NCBI GenBank assembly: GCA_945883495.1
Contig: CAMCXS010000003.1
Coordinates: forward strand, 62,001 to 126,000
Reading direction: 5' to 3'
DNA: 64,000 nt
DNA from: Akkermansia muciniphila
GTDB taxonomy: Bacteria; Verrucomicrobiota; Verrucomicrobiia; Verrucomicrobiales; DEV007
A program made the translations under genes and the position numbers. Positions within the stretch are counted from its first letter, which is position 1. Each line of letters starts with the position of its first letter. This document shows positions 7,460 to 15,251 of the stretch, one piece after another. The notes under the pieces are model-generated. The model was not told where the DNA came from, did not search any database, and worked only from the letters and a program-made list of their open reading frames with translations.

Positions 7460-8803
7460 CTATTTCTGGCTCGGCGCGGCCGGGCGATCCAAGGTCGGGT
7501 AAGTGCCGCGAGCACGGGCGGCGAGGTAACGTTGGAAAAGCCAGATCGGCATTTCCAGGTGGCTGAGCCTTCCGCGTTGATAGCCTTTGGCGTAGAATCC
7601 CCGTTGCACGGCGGTGCAGACTTCCATGTCCTCGAGGTGAAAGGCGATCATCTGCGTCTCCGCCATCGCCAACTTTTTCTCGAATTCCGGGTCGGCCAAG
7701 GCGGATTCGCTCAAGAGACAGGTCGTCAAGAGACGGCTGCGGTCGGGGGAGATGGGATCGATGCGATACCAAAAGAGGCGGTCTGGCCCGTTGAAGAGGA
7801 GAAAACTGGGCTGACCCAGATAAACCGCCATTTGGTGCAATTGATCCGGAGGAAGAGTTGAGATGGTGGCGAAGTCGACTTCGGGGTCGGCCGTGACACT
7901 GTCTTTATACGGAAGGTTCACCCGCATCGAATGAGCGCGTTCGGCTTCCGTCCAGGTGTTCTTGGCGGGCATGAAGACTTGGAGCGTTTTGCAGTGGGCG
8001 CCAAGGTGGTGGTACCCTTCCATGAAGTTTTCCACGAGCACTTTCCAATTGAACGGACAGTCCCATTCCTTGGCGATGACTACCGTAAGGTTCGCCGGAT
8101 CCCAACCTGCAATGTCTTTGCCGAGTTCGGCGTATTGTTCGGCGACCGGCGTGGCATCGCCAGAAAGATTGAGAAAAACGAAGCCGTTCCAGACTTCGGA
8201 GCGGAAGCTTTTCAATCCGGTTTCATCGCGGCAAAATCCCTCGGCTTTTTGCATCTCCGGACAACCCTTCAACGAGCCGTCGAGCTCGAAGCTCCAGTGG
8301 TGATAGGGACAGAGGAAAAGCCGGGTATGCCCGCACCCGGGGCTGCCTTCGCGGGGATCGGCCGGGCCGTAGCCGTCGTAGCCAAACCCGGGTGGCATGA
8401 TGTCCATGGCGCGGTGCGGGCAGACGCGGGATAGCACGCGGATCTGGCCGTCCTTGCCATGAACGACGATGAGCGGTTCTCCCAAAACGTCGAGGTTGAT
8501 GAAATCTCCCGGCTTTGGAACTTGGGAGATGTGGGCTAGGCAAATCCAGTTTGCCCCGAGCACGTGCTCGACCTCCCAATCGAGCAGCTCTGCGCTCGTG
8601 TAGGCCTCGGCGGGAAAGGTCTTGCCACGTTCAAGCGGGAGATCGGCCACGGCTTGAATTTCCGTGAGCAGCTCGTCGAGCGAGATTGCGGGGCGCGGGT
8701 AGCGGTAATTGGCGCCCAGTCCGCCGAGTCCGTGCCGGCCGGTGACGGGCGAGCTTCCATCCTTGACGGTCGCGTCGTGAAAGAAGGTGTCGGATGTGTC
8801 CAT
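7460..8803 (-). CDS. Rieske-type aromatic-ring-hydroxylating oxygenase alpha subunit
   Basis: 447 residues. The Rieske [2Fe-2S] ligands are CPH (C128, H130) and CPYH (C165, H168). The mononuclear iron motif NFMEGYHHLGAH begins at N259, with H265 and H270 as metal ligands and the usual C-terminal Asp to be expected near residues 390-400. Such enzymes hydroxylate aromatic rings or demethylate quaternary amines using electrons from a separate reductase, which is not encoded nearby. Oddly, 34 residues separate H130 and C165, about twice the normal 15-17; the insertion is Gly/Pro-rich and contains a further Cys-Gly-His. The gene is the last of a probable leftward operon with an NMT1-type binding protein and permease, so the transported compound is a plausible substrate. 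Confidence 0.9.
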   Translation of the reverse strand: MDTSDTFFHDATVKDGSSPVTGRHGLGGLGANYRYPRPAISLDELLTEIQAVADLPLERGKTFPAEAYTSAELLDWEVEHVLGANWICLAHISQVPKPGDFINLDVLGEPLIVVHGKDGQIRVLSRVCPHRAMDIMPPGFGYDGYGPADPREGSPGCGHTRLFLCPYHHWSFELDGSLKGCPEMQKAEGFCRDETGLKSFRSEVWNGFVFLNLSGDATPVAEQYAELGKDIAGWDPANLTVVIAKEWDCPFNWKVLVENFMEGYHHLGAHCKTLQVFMPAKNTWTEAERAHSMRVNLPYKDSVTADPEVDFATISTLPPDQLHQMAVYLGQPSFLLFNGPDRLFWYRIDPISPDRSRLLTTCLLSESALADPEFEKKLAMAETQMIAFHLEDMEVCTAVQRGFYAKGYQRGRLSHLEMPIWLFQRYLAARARGTYPTLDRPAAPSQK

Positions 8804-8810
8804 GGGCGCG

Positions 8811-9842
8811 TTACTGGGCGGTGGCCAAGCTTTTGAGCGGTTCCAAGCTGATTCCGGCTTCGAGCGGATGTGTTTTTTGCGTCAGTCCGAACTTCAGCCA
8901 CCAGTCGCTCGTGATTTTCCAATGTTCGTTAATCTGTCCATTGGCCATTCCGAGCGGCGGTTCGCCGGGCATGACACCCATAAATTTGGCCGCTTCGGAC
9001 AGATCGAAAACGTGAATCCCGGCTCTCGTGCCTTTGCCAATCACATCTTCGACGTCGGCGACCTCGAACTGGATCGCTTTGGCGATGATCTGATTGCCCT
9101 CTTCGGGGTTCATTTTCCACCAAGCGACTGCATCCCAATACGCCTTCATCGTCTTGCGGGCGATCTCGGGCTTTTTCTCCAGGAACGCCGTGGCCATGTA
9201 CATGCCATCTCCCAGCAATCCGGTCTTCAGCCACTCAGGCTCGGCGGAGGTGGCCAGGACGCGCGAGCCTTTGAGGGACTTGAGGACTTGGCCGCCGAAT
9301 GGCTCCCAATACTCTGCGGCGGCGACCTTGCCGCTCACCATGGCGGCCACGGCGTCGTCCATGACGACATTGACATACTGGACCTCGTTGAATTTCACGC
9401 CGTTCTTCTCCAACCACATGGCCATGAAAATCTGCGTGAGGCCGCCTTCGAGGACCGCGACTTGCTTGCCCTTGAGGCCGGCGACGTCCGCGACGCCGGG
9501 CGCGACGATGATCTTGTCGGTCCCGGTGGATGGGTTGGTATAACTGACGAGCTTGACGCCGGTTGCGGCGTCGGCGGCGATGGGGCCGTATTCCGAGGTG
9601 CTCGATGTAACGTCAAGTTTGCCGGCGGTCATCTGCGCATAGCTCTCATACGGATCCTCAATGATTTGAATATCGAACGTGAGGTCCGGCGCGAGATTCT
9701 TCTCCTTGGCGATGAACCAGAAGCCATATCCCGGCCAGGAAAACAGCGAGACGCGAACGGTGGGGATGTCCGCGGCTTGGAGCAGCGGGGTGAAAACGCC
9801 GAACAAGGCGGCGGTTAGAGCGACGAGTCGTTTGGATTTCAT
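8811..9842 (-). CDS. NMT1/SsuA-type ABC transporter substrate-binding protein
   Basis: 343 residues with a Sec signal peptide (residues 1-23, ending LLQAA before DIP). The mature part has the NitT/TauT/SsuA-like fold: a first strand [20 protein letters not shown], then [12 protein letters not shown] in the first lobe, and a second lobe with [11 protein letters not shown]. Relatives bind taurine, alkanesulfonates, nitrate or thiamine-pyrimidine precursors; the ligand here cannot be read from sequence. Its ATG overlaps the stop of the permease gene (ATGA at 9839-9842), and it is followed after 7 bp by the Rieske oxygenase gene. That arrangement points to import of the oxygenase substrate. Confidence 0.88.
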   Translation of the reverse strand: MKSKRLVALTAALFGVFTPLLQAADIPTVRVSLFSWPGYGFWFIAKEKNLAPDLTFDIQIIEDPYESYAQMTAGKLDVTSSTSEYGPIAADAATGVKLVSYTNPSTGTDKIIVAPGVADVAGLKGKQVAVLEGGLTQIFMAMWLEKNGVKFNEVQYVNVVMDDAVAAMVSGKVAAAEYWEPFGGQVLKSLKGSRVLATSAEPEWLKTGLLGDGMYMATAFLEKKPEIARKTMKAYWDAVAWWKMNPEEGNQIIAKAIQFEVADVEDVIGKGTRAGIHVFDLSEAAKFMGVMPGEPPLGMANGQINEHWKITSDWWLKFGLTQKTHPLEAGISLEPLKSLATAQ

Positions 9843-10708
9843 GAGAGATTGCCTGGCCGCGCCACCCTGAGGTAGGGGAATGCCACCCAGCGAAGGGAGC
9901 GGAGGAGGGCGTCCGAGACGAGCCCGAGCGCACCGATGGTAAGAATGCAGGCCAAAATGATATCCATGCGTACGAGCCGCCGGGCCCGCATCATGACGGC
10001 GCCAATGCCGTCTGTAGCCGCGACGATTTCCGCGATCACGAGATAGGTCCAGCTGACTGCGAGCATTTGCCGCATCGTGTCGAGGAAATAGGGAAGAGCA
10101 GCGGGGAGGATAACGGAGAGAAGCACCTGGGGGCGGCGTGCCCCCAGCGTCCGGGAAGCCTCGATGAGGTCCCTGGATACTCGTTTGGTATCGTCCGTGA
10201 TCAGACTGATCAAGAACCAGACGACGCCGATGACGAGAAGAGCGATTTTCTGTTCATTACCGGTGCCCAGGAGCGCGAGCAGCAGGGGAATGAAGGATGG
10301 CGCCGGGAGGTAGCGTAGCGGGGAGACGAGAGGATTAAAGAACGCTTCGACGACCGGGAAAGCGCCCATGAGGACACCCAGAGGCAGGGCGATGGCGGCC
10401 GCGATTCCGAAGCTCACCAAAATGCGATGGAGGCTGGCGGCGACGTCGCTCGTGAAGTCCTTCTCAGCGAGCAAGATAGCGATGGTTCTGGCGACGTTCA
10501 CGGGGGTGGGAAGCAGCGCCTCCATGGATTCGGGTCGAGGGGCGAACTGCCAAGCGCCAAGGCACAACGACCAGGCCGCGATGGCCAAAGGGGCCTTCGC
10601 GGCCAGAGGCAACATGGCCTGAAACTCGAACAGCCGCGCCCCCAAGCGCCTGACGTTTCCGCGTCCTCGCTTCACGGCCCCCAGCTTCGGACGGGGACCG
10701 GATTTCAC
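9839..10708 (-). CDS. ABC transporter permease, SsuC/TauC-like
   Basis: 289 residues with about six transmembrane segments and the BPD_transp_1 EAA loop EASRTLGARRPQVLLSVILP at about residues 181-200, which docks the ATPase. The N-terminal 30 residues are basic and cytoplasmic. The gene starts 27 bp after the LuxR-type regulator gene and overlaps the binding protein gene by 4 bp. No ATP-binding subunit is encoded here, although NitT/TauT systems normally carry one alongside. The ATPase must be elsewhere or shared with another transporter. Confidence 0.88.
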   Translation of the reverse strand: MKSGPRPKLGAVKRGRGNVRRLGARLFEFQAMLPLAAKAPLAIAAWSLCLGAWQFAPRPESMEALLPTPVNVARTIAILLAEKDFTSDVAASLHRILVSFGIAAAIALPLGVLMGAFPVVEAFFNPLVSPLRYLPAPSFIPLLLALLGTGNEQKIALLVIGVVWFLISLITDDTKRVSRDLIEASRTLGARRPQVLLSVILPAALPYFLDTMRQMLAVSWTYLVIAEIVAATDGIGAVMMRARRLVRMDIILACILTIGALGLVSDALLRSLRWVAFPYLRVARPGNLS

Positions 10709-10735
10709 AATAGGAAGACCTTCCTATCCGGCGAC

Positions 10736-11593
10736 TCAGGTCTCCACTTGAATGGCCTCAAAGCGGTTGTGAACGCCGAGCTTTTGGAAGATGCGCTCCA
10801 AGTGATTCTTCACGGTGTGATGGCTGATGCCGAGGATGATCCCGATTTCTTCGTTAGACTTGCCTAGACTGAGCCAGTGGTGGACTTCGCGTTCGCGGGC
10901 GGAGAGGGGCGCTAGGCGTGTGGCGTGGAGTGGGGTGGCGTGCACCGGACGTTTGGTGGAATCAGGCGCGCAGGCCCGGCTCTTGGAGGGGTGGGCCGGA
11001 CAGTCGATCCCAACGGCGCCGATGAAGCGGCCATTCTCGATGATCGGCGCGACTTGGCTGGTCAGCCACACCCAGCATCCACCGAGCGGATACAAGATCG
11101 GCTCGACATGGCAACTAAGGATATGGCGTTTCGGGAACCAGTACCAATCGCCGGTCCCTGGTTTCTCATACCCGGTGACGGGCTCGAGCTTGGGTTCACC
11201 AGTGGCGCGGTGCCAGCAAGAGACGAACCGTCCGCTGGCATCGTGCCCGGGAGCGTTGCGGAAGGCGGCGTCCCGGCCATCGAGTGCATTCGGCTCCCAG
11301 ACGGTCCAGGCGGATAGAATGGCTGGCTGCGCTTCGAGCGTTTGGCGGAGCAACCCGGTGAGGGTGGATCGATCACGGACGCCGAGGGCGAGGAGGGAAG
11401 CAAAGGTGGAGGAGAGGAGCTCAACGGGGCAAGTGGCCCTGGATTTGCGGCAACATGCTGAAGGGCTCGCGCAAAGACTCACCCGGAGCGTTGCCGCGGT
11501 GGGCGGGCTCTGGGGCTCGCTCTTGCAGGGGCTTTGAACATTTCTTTCATTCCCCGGGGTTCCGTCGTTGAACCTTGGCGGGGATGCGGGCAT
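10736..11593 (-). CDS. LuxR-type transcription factor with soluble Cache/PAS-like sensor domain
   Basis: The C-terminal 60 residues are a GerE/LuxR helix-turn-helix (LSAREREVHHWLSLGKSN, then HHTVKNHLERIFQKLGV). Upstream lies a sensor region with WEPNALDGRDAAFRN, DWYWFPKRHI and FIGAVGIDC, a pattern seen in Cache ligand-binding domains that normally sit outside the membrane. I find no transmembrane helix, so the sensor would be cytoplasmic. The frame stays open to an ATG at 11644, which would overlap guaA on the other strand. I prefer the ATG at 11593 (MPASPPRFN). A start further in is also possible, because the first 50 residues are low in structure. Position ahead of permease, binding protein and oxygenase suggests it controls that operon. 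Confidence 0.78.
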   Translation of the reverse strand: MPASPPRFNDGTPGNERNVQSPCKSEPQSPPTAATLRVSLCASPSACCRKSRATCPVELLSSTFASLLALGVRDRSTLTGLLRQTLEAQPAILSAWTVWEPNALDGRDAAFRNAPGHDASGRFVSCWHRATGEPKLEPVTGYEKPGTGDWYWFPKRHILSCHVEPILYPLGGCWVWLTSQVAPIIENGRFIGAVGIDCPAHPSKSRACAPDSTKRPVHATPLHATRLAPLSAREREVHHWLSLGKSNEEIGIILGISHHTVKNHLERIFQKLGVHNRFEAIQVET

Positions 11594-11629
11594 GTTGCGC
11601 GCTTCATCGCTCCGAATCCATCCTGACCC

Positions 11630-13153
11630 GTGTCCTTTTCCCATTTCGATCGCGCTATCGCCGTTTTTGACTTCGGCTCCCAGTATTCCCAGCTCATTGT
11701 GCGCCGGATCCGGGAGCTAGGGTTCCAGGCGCTGCTGCATCAACCGGGCCAAGTTGGCGAGATCGGGCGCCCTTCGGCGATTATTCTCTCCGGCGGTCCG
11801 CGCAGCACATCGGAACCGGACGCTCCGGACATCGATTTTGACCGGTTGATGGAGTACGGCGTGCCGGTCCTGGGGATTTGCTACGGGATGCAGTTGTTAA
11901 ACTTAAAGTGCGGCGGCCGGATCCATCCAGGGACAACGCGGGAGTACGGGCCGGCGTTGCTACGTCCGGCGGTGGCGGATGGCTTGATGGCCGGGATTAC
12001 GGATTCCCAGGTTTGGATGAGCCACTCGGACACTTGTGAACGGCCGGAATCGGCGCGGGTCCTGGCGGAGAATCAAGACGGCATTCCAGTGGCCTTGCAG
12101 TGGGACGACCGGATGTTCGGCATTCAGTTTCACCCGGAAGTGAGCCACTCCCAACAAGGCGGCCGGATGCTGGCGAATTTTTTGGCGATGGCGAAGGATC
12201 CCGCCAAGTTTGAGATCGGCGCCTTCAAGGATCGATTGGTGGCGGAGACGAGGGAGATCGTGGCGGGGCGGCCGGTGGTGTGCGGGGTTTCCGGCGGAGT
12301 GGATTCGACGGTGCTGGCGGCCTTGTTGCACGAAGCTGGCGTGGACGTTCGTTGTCTGTTTGTCGACAACGGCCTGCTGCGCAAGAACGAGGTGCAGGAC
12401 GTGGTGGCCCAATTTGAGGAGATCGGCATTCAGATTGAGGTGATCCACGCGGCGGACCGGTTTTTGACTGCCCTGGCCGGGGTGGAAGATCCTGAAGAGA
12501 AGCGCCGGATCATCGGCAAGTTGTTCGTCGATGTGTTTTTCTCCGCGGCGGGCGATATCCAGCTACTGGCGCAGGGAACGCTTTTCCCGGATGTGATCGA
12601 GAGTGCGACGAGCGGGTCGATCGCTTCGACCATCAAGACCCATCACAACCGGGTGTCGCAGATCATGGAGCTGGCGCGGCAGGGCAAGGTGTTGGAGCCG
12701 TTGTCGGATTTGTTTAAAGACGAGGTGAGGGCGCTGGGCCGGGCAATGGGGCTGAATCCCCGGGTCTTGGGCCGTCATCCGTTTCCTGGGCCGGGATTGG
12801 CGGTGCGGTGTCCGGGAGCGATCACGGAGGAACGGCTGGAAATCATCCGGGAAGCGGACGAAATCTTTATCGATGCGTTGCGGCGGCACGGGCTTTACGA
12901 CTCCGTTTGGCAGGCGTATGCGGCGGTTTTGCCTTGCAAGACGGTGGGCGTGAAAGGGGATGAACGGGTGCATGAGGCGCCAGTCGTCTTGAGGGCGGTG
13001 GCCAGCCAGGACGCGATGACGGCGGAATGGGTCCGCTTGCCCGGTGAATTTCTGGCGGAGGTCTCGAACCGGATTCTGAATGGGGTGCCCGGGGTGAGCC
13101 GTGTGCTCTATGACATCTCGACCAAGCCGCCGGCGAGTATTGAGTGGGAATAG
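11630..13153 (+). CDS. guaA: GMP synthase (glutamine-hydrolysing)
   Basis: 507 residues. GuaA converts XMP to GMP using glutamine and ATP. The class I amidotransferase domain has the nucleophile Cys84 in GICYGMQLL and His168/Glu170 in FHPEVSHSQQG. The ATP-pyrophosphatase P-loop GVSGGVDSTV is near residue 220. The dimerisation domain ends with the conserved KPPASIEWE, so the protein is full length. The start is GTG (SFSHFDRAIAVFDFGSQYSQ), placed just before the first strand of the amidotransferase domain. It is divergent from the LuxR-type gene with very little room between starts. Confidence 0.98.
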   Translation: MSFSHFDRAIAVFDFGSQYSQLIVRRIRELGFQALLHQPGQVGEIGRPSAIILSGGPRSTSEPDAPDIDFDRLMEYGVPVLGICYGMQLLNLKCGGRIHPGTTREYGPALLRPAVADGLMAGITDSQVWMSHSDTCERPESARVLAENQDGIPVALQWDDRMFGIQFHPEVSHSQQGGRMLANFLAMAKDPAKFEIGAFKDRLVAETREIVAGRPVVCGVSGGVDSTVLAALLHEAGVDVRCLFVDNGLLRKNEVQDVVAQFEEIGIQIEVIHAADRFLTALAGVEDPEEKRRIIGKLFVDVFFSAAGDIQLLAQGTLFPDVIESATSGSIASTIKTHHNRVSQIMELARQGKVLEPLSDLFKDEVRALGRAMGLNPRVLGRHPFPGPGLAVRCPGAITEERLEIIREADEIFIDALRRHGLYDSVWQAYAAVLPCKTVGVKGDERVHEAPVVLRAVASQDAMTAEWVRLPGEFLAEVSNRILNGVPGVSRVLYDISTKPPASIEWE

Positions 13154-13242
13154 TTAACGGGACTTAAATTTGCCTTGCGAATCTCATACCATGGTCTCTT
13201 TTCTGTTGAACCTTTGCAGATAGGAAATTCCGCAGGGGCAGC

Positions 13243-15015
13243 ATGCCGATGAAACTCTTCGTTGCGATTACGTTCTTTTTCGTCGTGTTGATCCTCTCGA
13301 TCGTCACCTGCCAGAGACCTGATTTGCTGATCGAGTTGGCTAAGCTGGAAGGGGAGGCCAAGTCGATTCTGGAACATCCGGATCACCTAGGGATGTTTGA
13401 CGGGCTGTCGATCGAGACCAATCAACTCGATGTGATCGTGACTGGCACGGTGGACCGGGAAGTCCGGGACCGTGCCATCAAGCTTTTGCACTACGGTCAG
13501 GGAAGGCGGATTCCTGGGCTGCGGGCCGGCGTGATTGTCGACCGGGTGATGGTGGGGAATCCGGAACCGCCGGAATTGCAAGTGGAGGCGCGGGATCTGC
13601 TGTTGAGTTTCTCGGGGCGCATCCCGGAAGGGGATTTTCGGGACCGGTTGGTGGCGGTGGCCAAGGAGTTCCCTGTGACTCCGACATTGAGCTCGTTGAA
13701 GTCCAGCCGCGAGGTGGGTGGGGCGGAGTGGTTCGGAGACATGCCGGGTTTTGTCCGGAGGTTTTTGACTGGGGCGGAATCCGCCAGCCTGATCCTCAGC
13801 GCGGATCGCTTAATTCTGGACAGGATGGTGGCGGACGATCAGGCGCGAGACGAATTGATCAAGGCGGCTCATGCGATGGTGCCGGCGGGGATGACGGTGG
13901 ACGATACGCGACTGCGGGTGGCGCCGGGCTTGCAGATCCGCCGGGAAGGGGACGCCTGGACGGTCAGCGGGATGATGCCGGATGAGGCTTCCATGCTGTT
14001 CGTGCGGCAGACGCTGGAAGCCGCGGATCCCGCAAGTGCAGGGAAGAACGACTTTACGGGTTTATCGATCCGTCCCGGCATGGTGGCGCCGGTTTGGCTC
14101 AGGCGGCTGTCAGGTTTTCTTCCGACATTCGTGGCCGGCGTCCACTCTGGCGCGGAGTTGACGGTGACGGGCAGCGACGTGGTTCTGCGGGGGGACGTGA
14201 CGGATTTGGCGGTCGCTTCGCGGCTGGAGACGGCCGCGCAAAACACATTTGGCGCGACGATGGCGGTGGTCTCGCGGATGGTCAACGCCAACAATACGCT
14301 CCGGAGGCTCTCGTTCGATTTCGGGAAGGGTGGAGCGGACAAAATCATTGTGACGGGAGGCAGTCCAAGTTCGGAGGTATCGAAGATGATCGAAGACGCG
14401 GTGCGGCAGGCATTCCCCTCGCGACCGATCGATGCCAGTGGCTTGAAGATTGAAGCCGTCGCGCAATATGAGGACTGGGTGGACAAGCCGTTGGCGCGGT
14501 TTTTGTCTGAGTTTGCCCGACGGTCGCTGGGGGACGGCGTGTTGAAGCTGGAGGTCCGGGAAGCAAGTTTGCTGGGCACTGTACCCAACGAAATGACCCG
14601 GGATGCATTGGGGCTTTATTTGGGCTGGGCGCTTGGGGCGTCCTTTTCCGTCAATAACGTGTTGTCCGTGGAACTGAAAGCCAAAGTTCCGGCTCCTTAC
14701 GAGGGGGCCCAGGTGCTGTTTGCTGAAGGAAGCGCTTTGATCGGTCCGAAAGAGCAAACGAAAATCAATACGTTCGCCGCAAGGCTGACCCAAGGCGGTG
14801 AAGGGGTGGTGCTGTTGAAGGCTTTTTCGAGCAAATCGGGCACGCTGGCCGCGAATTTGGCGATCGGAGCCAAGCGGGCCGATGCGGTGCGGGCGGAATT
14901 GGTGCGGTTGGGGATTGCGGAGGATCGGATGCAAGTGCAGCCGACCGGTAAGCCCGGAAGTGGAGGGCGGGGCGATGCGAGCGACCGCCGGGTGGAACTA
15001 ATCATCCTAGAGTAG
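13243..15015 (+). CDS. BON- and OmpA-like domain envelope protein
   Basis: 590 residues. An uncleaved signal or anchor helix covers residues 4-22 (LFVAITFFFVVLILSIVTC), with a Cys at its end that is not a classical lipobox. The middle holds several BON-like units, seen as recurring strand-helix blocks of about 70 residues such as LDVIVTGTVDREVRDRAIKLL and ELTVTGSDVVLRGDVTDLAV. The C-terminal 110 residues are an OmpA/MotB-like domain: VLFAEGSALIGPKEQTKIN, then AIGAKRADAVRAELVRLGI, ending SDRRVELIILE, as in peptidoglycan-binding relatives. The layout recalls mycobacterial OmpATb/ArfA. It is followed after 8 bp by a small membrane protein gene and then the giant hairpin-repeat gene, almost certainly one operon. 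A second ATG lies at 13249. Confidence 0.8.
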   Translation: MPMKLFVAITFFFVVLILSIVTCQRPDLLIELAKLEGEAKSILEHPDHLGMFDGLSIETNQLDVIVTGTVDREVRDRAIKLLHYGQGRRIPGLRAGVIVDRVMVGNPEPPELQVEARDLLLSFSGRIPEGDFRDRLVAVAKEFPVTPTLSSLKSSREVGGAEWFGDMPGFVRRFLTGAESASLILSADRLILDRMVADDQARDELIKAAHAMVPAGMTVDDTRLRVAPGLQIRREGDAWTVSGMMPDEASMLFVRQTLEAADPASAGKNDFTGLSIRPGMVAPVWLRRLSGFLPTFVAGVHSGAELTVTGSDVVLRGDVTDLAVASRLETAAQNTFGATMAVVSRMVNANNTLRRLSFDFGKGGADKIIVTGGSPSSEVSKMIEDAVRQAFPSRPIDASGLKIEAVAQYEDWVDKPLARFLSEFARRSLGDGVLKLEVREASLLGTVPNEMTRDALGLYLGWALGASFSVNNVLSVELKAKVPAPYEGAQVLFAEGSALIGPKEQTKINTFAARLTQGGEGVVLLKAFSSKSGTLAANLAIGAKRADAVRAELVRLGIAEDRMQVQPTGKPGSGGRGDASDRRVELIILE

Positions 15016-15023
15016 GCAAGATC

Positions 15024-15224
15024 ATGAGCAGCAGCGTCTGGTATTACACCTTTCTGGCTTGGCTGAGCTACGGTTCGCTTTTTGCTGGGCTGGGGATGAT
15101 GATTGCCCGCGTGGTCTGGAGCGAAGACCAGCAACGAGTGCGCGAGATCGAACGAGAGAACGATCGGTTGCGTCAGGAACGATACGATTTGCAGCGAAAA
15201 CTGAGAACGGGGCGCGAGCTCTGA
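15024..15224 (+). CDS. Small membrane protein with C-terminal coiled coil
   Basis: 66 residues: a transmembrane helix at about 8-29 (TFLAWLSYGSLFAGLGMMIARV), then a highly charged heptad-like helix (IERENDRLRQERYDLQRKL). No named family is recognised. It lies 8 bp after the OmpA-like gene and 27 bp before the giant repeat gene. The giant protein begins with the same plan, one membrane helix followed by a short coiled coil, so the two could pair in the membrane. That pairing is inference from layout. Confidence 0.68.
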   Translation: MSSSVWYYTFLAWLSYGSLFAGLGMMIARVVWSEDQQRVREIERENDRLRQERYDLQRKLRTGREL

Positions 15225-15251
15225 CAGCAACCTTTGCCGCGAAAGCAAGCC

